Assembly (NCBI RefSeq): GCF_013170825.1
Contig: NZ_CP033365.1
Coordinates: forward strand, 6,708,001 to 6,772,000
DNA length: 64,000 nt
Reading direction: 5' to 3'
Source: Mesorhizobium sp. NZP2298
GTDB lineage: Bacteria > Pseudomonadota > Alphaproteobacteria > Rhizobiales > Rhizobiaceae
The position numbers and the translations under genes are program-made. The notes beneath the pieces are model-generated. The model was not told the DNA's origin, did no database searches, and was given only the letters and a program-made list of their open reading frames with translations. Positions 60,875 through 64,000 of this stretch are shown piece after piece. How positions within the stretch are numbered: position 1 is the stretch's first letter; each line of letters starts with the position of its first letter.

Positions 60875-62023
60875 TCACTCCTCCATCTCGCGCCCGGTCA
60901 GCCGCAAGAAAACATCCTCGAGATTGGCTGGACGCAGAAGAAGACGCAGACCTGCTCGCCCCTGCAGTTGCGTGCGCACCTGGTCAGGGTCTGGCGCATA
61001 GCAATAAAGGGTTTCGCCGCTGACCTCGATGCGCTGGGAATGTGGCTTGACCAGCGACAGCAACTCGTGCGGATCGCCGCCATAAATCTCCATGACCTGG
61101 CATCCGATATGCTCGTCGATCAGCGCCTGCGGGCCGCCTTCGGCGATGTTGCGGCCCTTTTCGAGCACGCACAGCCGATCGCATAATCGCTCAGCCTCTT
61201 CCATGAAATGCGTCGTCAGGATAATCGTCTTGCCGCGTGCCAACAGGGCGCGCAGCCGCTCCCAGATCAGGTGGCGCGCGTGCGGATCGAGGCCGGTGGT
61301 CGGCTCGTCCATCACAATGAGCTGGGGGTCGTTGATCAACGCCCGCGCCATTGTCAGGCATCGCTTCATGCCGCCGGATAGTTCCGAGACGCGCGCATCC
61401 GCCTTGCGCTCGAGGCGAGCGAACTCGAGAAGCGACGGGATGACCGCTTCGCTCTGACGTGTGCTCATGCCGAAGTAGCGTCCGAACACCAGCAGGTTCT
61501 CTCGTACGGTGAATTCCTGGTCAAGATTGTCGAATTGCGGGACCACGCCAATGCCCCTGCGTGCCAGCCGAGCGCGCGCCGGCACCGGGACGCCGAGCAC
61601 CGTGATCGTGCCCGCGTCAGGGCATGTCATGCCGAGGAGCATACGCGCAATCGTGCTTTTGCCCGCCCCGTTTGGTCCGAGGAGGCCGAAACACTCTCCC
61701 GACGCAACGGAGAACGACAGTTCGTCGACAACGATCCTGTTCCCATACGACTTGGTTACGCCGGCAAAATCGACTGCCACGGTCGACAGAGAGTCAGGCA
61801 CGGAGCTTTTCGCGCTTGTTTGCCCGTGAGACTCCCGTTCGATCGCAGGAGTCTCGAATCGCCGCAAATCCTCTGGGCCCAACTTACGCTTCAACACTTG
61901 ATGTTTCTGGTCCTGGCTCAAAACTCTTCTACCTGCGATCAAGTAACTATTGCTGTTCGCTGTAAGCGGCGTCAGATCCCACCAGGTTTGGCTTTGGAAG
62001 GGCGTCGCCGGTGTCTTGCACAT
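60875..62023 (-). CDS. nodI: NodI, ABC ATPase for Nod-factor export
   Basis: The frame (382 residues from ATG 62023) has Walker A GPNGAGKS, signature LSGGMKR, Walker [18 protein letters not shown] and H-loop TTHFMEEAE, plus the NodI C-terminal part [20 protein letters not shown]. It drives NodJ-mediated export of the Nod factor. ATG 62023 lies 77 bp inside nodC; most NodI proteins are 300-345 residues, so a GTG nearer [13 protein letters not shown] (around 61785) may be the real start. This long N-extension is the only unusual point. Confidence 0.92.
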   Translation of the reverse strand: MCKTPATPFQSQTWWDLTPLTANSNSYLIAGRRVLSQDQKHQVLKRKLGPEDLRRFETPAIERESHGQTSAKSSVPDSLSTVAVDFAGVTKSYGNRIVVDELSFSVASGECFGLLGPNGAGKSTIARMLLGMTCPDAGTITVLGVPVPARARLARRGIGVVPQFDNLDQEFTVRENLLVFGRYFGMSTRQSEAVIPSLLEFARLERKADARVSELSGGMKRCLTMARALINDPQLIVMDEPTTGLDPHARHLIWERLRALLARGKTIILTTHFMEEAERLCDRLCVLEKGRNIAEGGPQALIDEHIGCQVMEIYGGDPHELLSLVKPHSQRIEVSGETLYCYAPDPDQVRTQLQGRAGLRLLLRPANLEDVFLRLTGREMEE

Positions 62024-63221
62024 TGGCCGCCGAGCTTCGCGACAACCAATCGCTGTTGCTCAATGTACACAGCGCGTATGCTTTCAACGGGAGCAAGAGA
62101 AAGATGTTGATGAGTGTGTGGAGCGAGAATCCGAGAAATCGAAGTTGGCGCGCACGAAACGCTGCCACGCTGCAGCGAACTATAGTCATGGCTGCAATCA
62201 TCAGGCATGCCGTCCAAGGCACAGTACCTGTCGTTACGAATTGCGCGAGCCCCGCCAGAATCGACAAAGAGAGCAATAATGGGCCAATATTCTGGCCAAT
62301 CACGTCCAATGTGAGATAAATATTAAGGCCGCGCAGCAGTTGGAACGCCAGCAACGTGTCACGGAAAGTGCTCCGGGCCCAGCGAAGCTGTTGGCGCAGA
62401 TAGGGACCCATGCTGTTGGGAACGACTGTTGCCGCGACGGCCTCCGGGACATACTCTGTTCGAAAGCCTGCTTTCAGCATCAGGATCGTAAGGTGGCGGT
62501 CCTCGCCGAAGTCGCTCGGCTTCCCTCGAAAGCGCTGCGTCTCGTACTGATCCAGCAGCGAAACAAGCGCGGATCGCCGGTACATGGCACACGGACCGCA
62601 GCAACACATGACGGCACCGAACCGAGCCTGCGCTGCCCGCTCTTCGTTGCAGGCGAGCCAGTATTCCATGTCGATCAACCGCGTCAGCCAAGTTTCACTG
62701 CGATTGCTAGCCGCCAACTGGCCCATGGCGGCGCCGACCGCTTGATCTTGCATCTTTAGCGCAAGCCTGGTGATGACGTCCGGGGCGAGTATCGTGTCCG
62801 AATCTACATTCAGCACCAAATCTCCGCACGAGCGGCGAATGGCGGCAATCTGCGCCTTGCGCTTTCCGACATTCTTTGGGAGCGCAACGAAGTTGAACCT
62901 CGGGTCGCCCGCGTATTCCTCGTGTACACCCACGAGGGCATCGCGGTTTGCAGAACCGTCATCAACAACATAGACCTGCAGTTTGCCGGCGTAGTCCTGA
63001 CTTGCAATGGAAGCCAGGCAGTCCGAGAGGGTGCGAGGCGCCTCGTTGTAGCACGGGATAATGACATCGACGCTCGGCCAAGGCTCACCGCTGGGCGGGT
63101 CGCCCGAGGTCGGCGGTACGTTTGTAGGCAGGGTATAAAAGACCTGCGCGGTTTTATAGACGGTCGACAGCAGCGCGTAAGAGCAGATGGCAACAGTACT
63201 GGCTGAGGCAAATAGGTTCAT
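61947..63221 (-). CDS. nodC: NodC, chitin oligosaccharide synthase
   Basis: A 424-residue family-2 glycosyltransferase. It has an N-terminal helix ([20 protein letters not shown]), the catalytic motifs [31 protein letters not shown] and [10 protein letters not shown], the acceptor motif FGEDRHLT and the processive QQLRW signature, then C-terminal helices ([17 protein letters not shown]). It makes the GlcNAc tetramer or pentamer backbone of Nod factors at the inner membrane. A nodB deletion scar lies between it and nodA. The stop lies inside the nodI frame. Confidence 0.94.
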   Translation of the reverse strand: MNLFASASTVAICSYALLSTVYKTAQVFYTLPTNVPPTSGDPPSGEPWPSVDVIIPCYNEAPRTLSDCLASIASQDYAGKLQVYVVDDGSANRDALVGVHEEYAGDPRFNFVALPKNVGKRKAQIAAIRRSCGDLVLNVDSDTILAPDVITRLALKMQDQAVGAAMGQLAASNRSETWLTRLIDMEYWLACNEERAAQARFGAVMCCCGPCAMYRRSALVSLLDQYETQRFRGKPSDFGEDRHLTILMLKAGFRTEYVPEAVAATVVPNSMGPYLRQQLRWARSTFRDTLLAFQLLRGLNIYLTLDVIGQNIGPLLLSLSILAGLAQFVTTGTVPWTACLMIAAMTIVRCSVAAFRARQLRFLGFSLHTLINIFLLLPLKAYALCTLSNSDWLSRSSAANVQDTGDALPKPNLVGSDAAYSEQQ

Positions 63222-63236
63222 GAGATGTCAGATTTT

Positions 63237-63352
63237 TCAGTGAATTTGAGGGAAGCGGGCGGATAGTAAAACCGCGGCCAATGCTGGAATCAGCTCGATC
63301 AACGCCATGGGGGCGGGTCGCGCTGACTGACGTCGTAGCGGGTGTCCTTCAT
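63237..63352 (-). pseudogene. nodB: Internal deletion scar of nodB between nodA and nodC
   Basis: An ATG at 63352 overlaps the nodA stop (ATGA), as a nodB start should, and begins MKDTRYDV. After about 17 codons the sequence jumps to a nodB-like end: ALIELIPALAA in one frame, then GFTIRPLPSNS in the next. The intact NodB ends ALSNLIPALDACGYEIRSLP. So the first ~15 and last ~25 codons of a nodB copy survive and about 180 codons between them are gone. Confidence 0.8.
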
Positions 63353-63942
63353 AGCTCTGGACCGTTCCGATCGATCAAAGTGCCGGCCGGCCACTCGCTC
63401 ATTGAGCGTCCAATTGGGAGCACCAGGACAAGTACGTTGTCGTCGATTCGCGTGGGAGGCAGATCGAGGTACACGTCCGGGTGGGTTGAACGCACGCGAA
63501 CGCCCGACAAAATGTTCGCCAAGCCTTTGCGGCAGAACCTCGAAACATGGTTCCGGAGCGCGGGCCGCACCGAGCCGAACGCGAATGGAACGCCAAGCTG
63601 CTGCAGCACCGGATACATCACGCTGATCGAATGGGCGATTCCTAGCCCCTCAAGATCCGGACGCACCCCGTATAGACCGAGTTCAGCGACAAGCAGATCA
63701 TCGTCGCCAACTTTGATGTATCGGCGCAGCAGTCCCAAGTGAGCCGCTACCCCGTCCACATCATAGCCGATTACGCGGAGCTCCGGCCTTGCACCGGCCC
63801 AACTTCGACCGCCTGCGAATTGCTTCCCATTAAAGGCTCCGGTCGGCTCATAGGTCTTCCGGAAGAACTCAGAGAGTTCGAGGTGTTCGGGAAGCTGCAA
63901 CTCATTTTCCCAGCATAACCTCCACTGCATGTCAGGGCGCAT
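63349..63942 (-). CDS. nodA: NodA, Nod-factor N-acyltransferase
   Basis: The frame is open to 63978; ATG 63942 ([20 protein letters not shown]) is the conserved NodA start, giving 197 residues, the usual length. Conserved stretches are [60 protein letters not shown] and [19 protein letters not shown]. NodA transfers the fatty acyl chain to the free amine made by NodB, setting host specificity in part. First gene of the nodA-C-I-J(-nolO) operon. Its nod box should lie just right of the window. Confidence 0.95.
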   Translation of the reverse strand: MRPDMQWRLCWENELQLPEHLELSEFFRKTYEPTGAFNGKQFAGGRSWAGARPELRVIGYDVDGVAAHLGLLRRYIKVGDDDLLVAELGLYGVRPDLEGLGIAHSISVMYPVLQQLGVPFAFGSVRPALRNHVSRFCRKGLANILSGVRVRSTHPDVYLDLPPTRIDDNVLVLVLPIGRSMSEWPAGTLIDRNGPEL

Positions 63943-64000
63943 GCGAAGACTTCCTCTTTTTCGGGTTCTTTTGTGCACCTCACGCGGTAGAGCAATGGCG

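Noticed and set aside
63970..64000. tRNA-like GCGGTAGAGCAATGG at the right edge
   Set aside because: It resembles a D-arm, but no acceptor stem or anticodon arm can be checked inside the window, and it lies in the nodA promoter area.
1..64000. CRISPR arrays, rRNA genes, riboswitches and strong intrinsic terminators
   Set aside because: No regularly spaced repeats, rRNA-like stretches or clear stem-plus-T-run terminators were noticed in reading; weak ones may have been missed without computation.

Overview
The window looks like part of the symbiosis island (an integrative and conjugative element) of a Mesorhizobium-type rhizobium. Evidence: a full set of Nod-factor genes (nodA, nodC, nodI, nodJ, nolO, nodB, nolL, two nodD genes, three nod-box-like sites); the split arrangement in which nodB lies away from nodACIJ, as known for M. 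loti; and an rdfS-traF-transglycosylase-rlxS mobilisation operon of the ICEMlSym kind. GC content is high, with many decayed fragments between intact genes. No tRNA, rRNA or CRISPR array was recognised. All assignments come from reading the sequence; no database search was run.

Region 1 (1-15 kb, + strand): a gene train starting left of the window. It has a membrane protein with a YfaP/DUF2135-like domain, srfB (Hsp70/actin-fold ATPase), srfC (large dynamin-like P-loop protein), a membrane-anchored Sel1-like protein, then exported proteins with PAN/Apple-like cysteine domains interrupted by a secreted GH3 beta-N-acetylhexosaminidase. Four or five tiny exported proteins follow. A cytoplasmic ATPase/GTPase pair coupled to a family of exported PAN proteins suggests an uncharacterised envelope system.

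Region 2 (15-31 kb): a LuxR-type regulator, an IS110 remnant, then a defence-like block. It holds a TerY-P triad (vWA, PP2C phosphatase, kinase with HhH), two SH3 proteins, an IetAS-like pair (AAA ATPase and subtilase) with a small DNA-binding gene in front, and a two-gene operon of an LCAT-like lipase and a CHAT (caspase-like) protease that meets ietS stop-to-stop with no base between.

Region 3 (31-37 kb): a further PAN protein, a near-identical chimeric copy of pieces of srfC and the GH3 gene, a small XRE protein, an exported thermonuclease, a hypothetical protein, and an Xre/RES toxin-antitoxin pair whose toxin frame is broken. Region 4 (37-43 kb, minus strand): ScpB-like and DUF1403 genes, then the mobilisation operon rdfS-traF-transglycosylase-rlxS with a DUF736 gene upstream. 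Region 5 (43-47 kb): decayed DNA containing remnants of an XRE gene, rpoN and nifQ around an intact MFS exporter.

Region 6 (47-64 kb): the nod region. NodD activates nod boxes. NodC makes the chitin oligomer, NodB deacetylates it, NodA acylates it, NodIJ exports it, NolO carbamoylates it and NolL should acetylate its fucose. Reading the gaps reveals relics: a nodA tail plus nodB start after nodD1, a decayed nodA before nolL, a nodA tail and a decayed nodC start on either side of nodB, a truncated nodD, and a nodB deletion scar between nodA and nodC. The simplest reading is that an ancestral nodD/nod box/nodABC module was duplicated several times and each copy then lost different genes.
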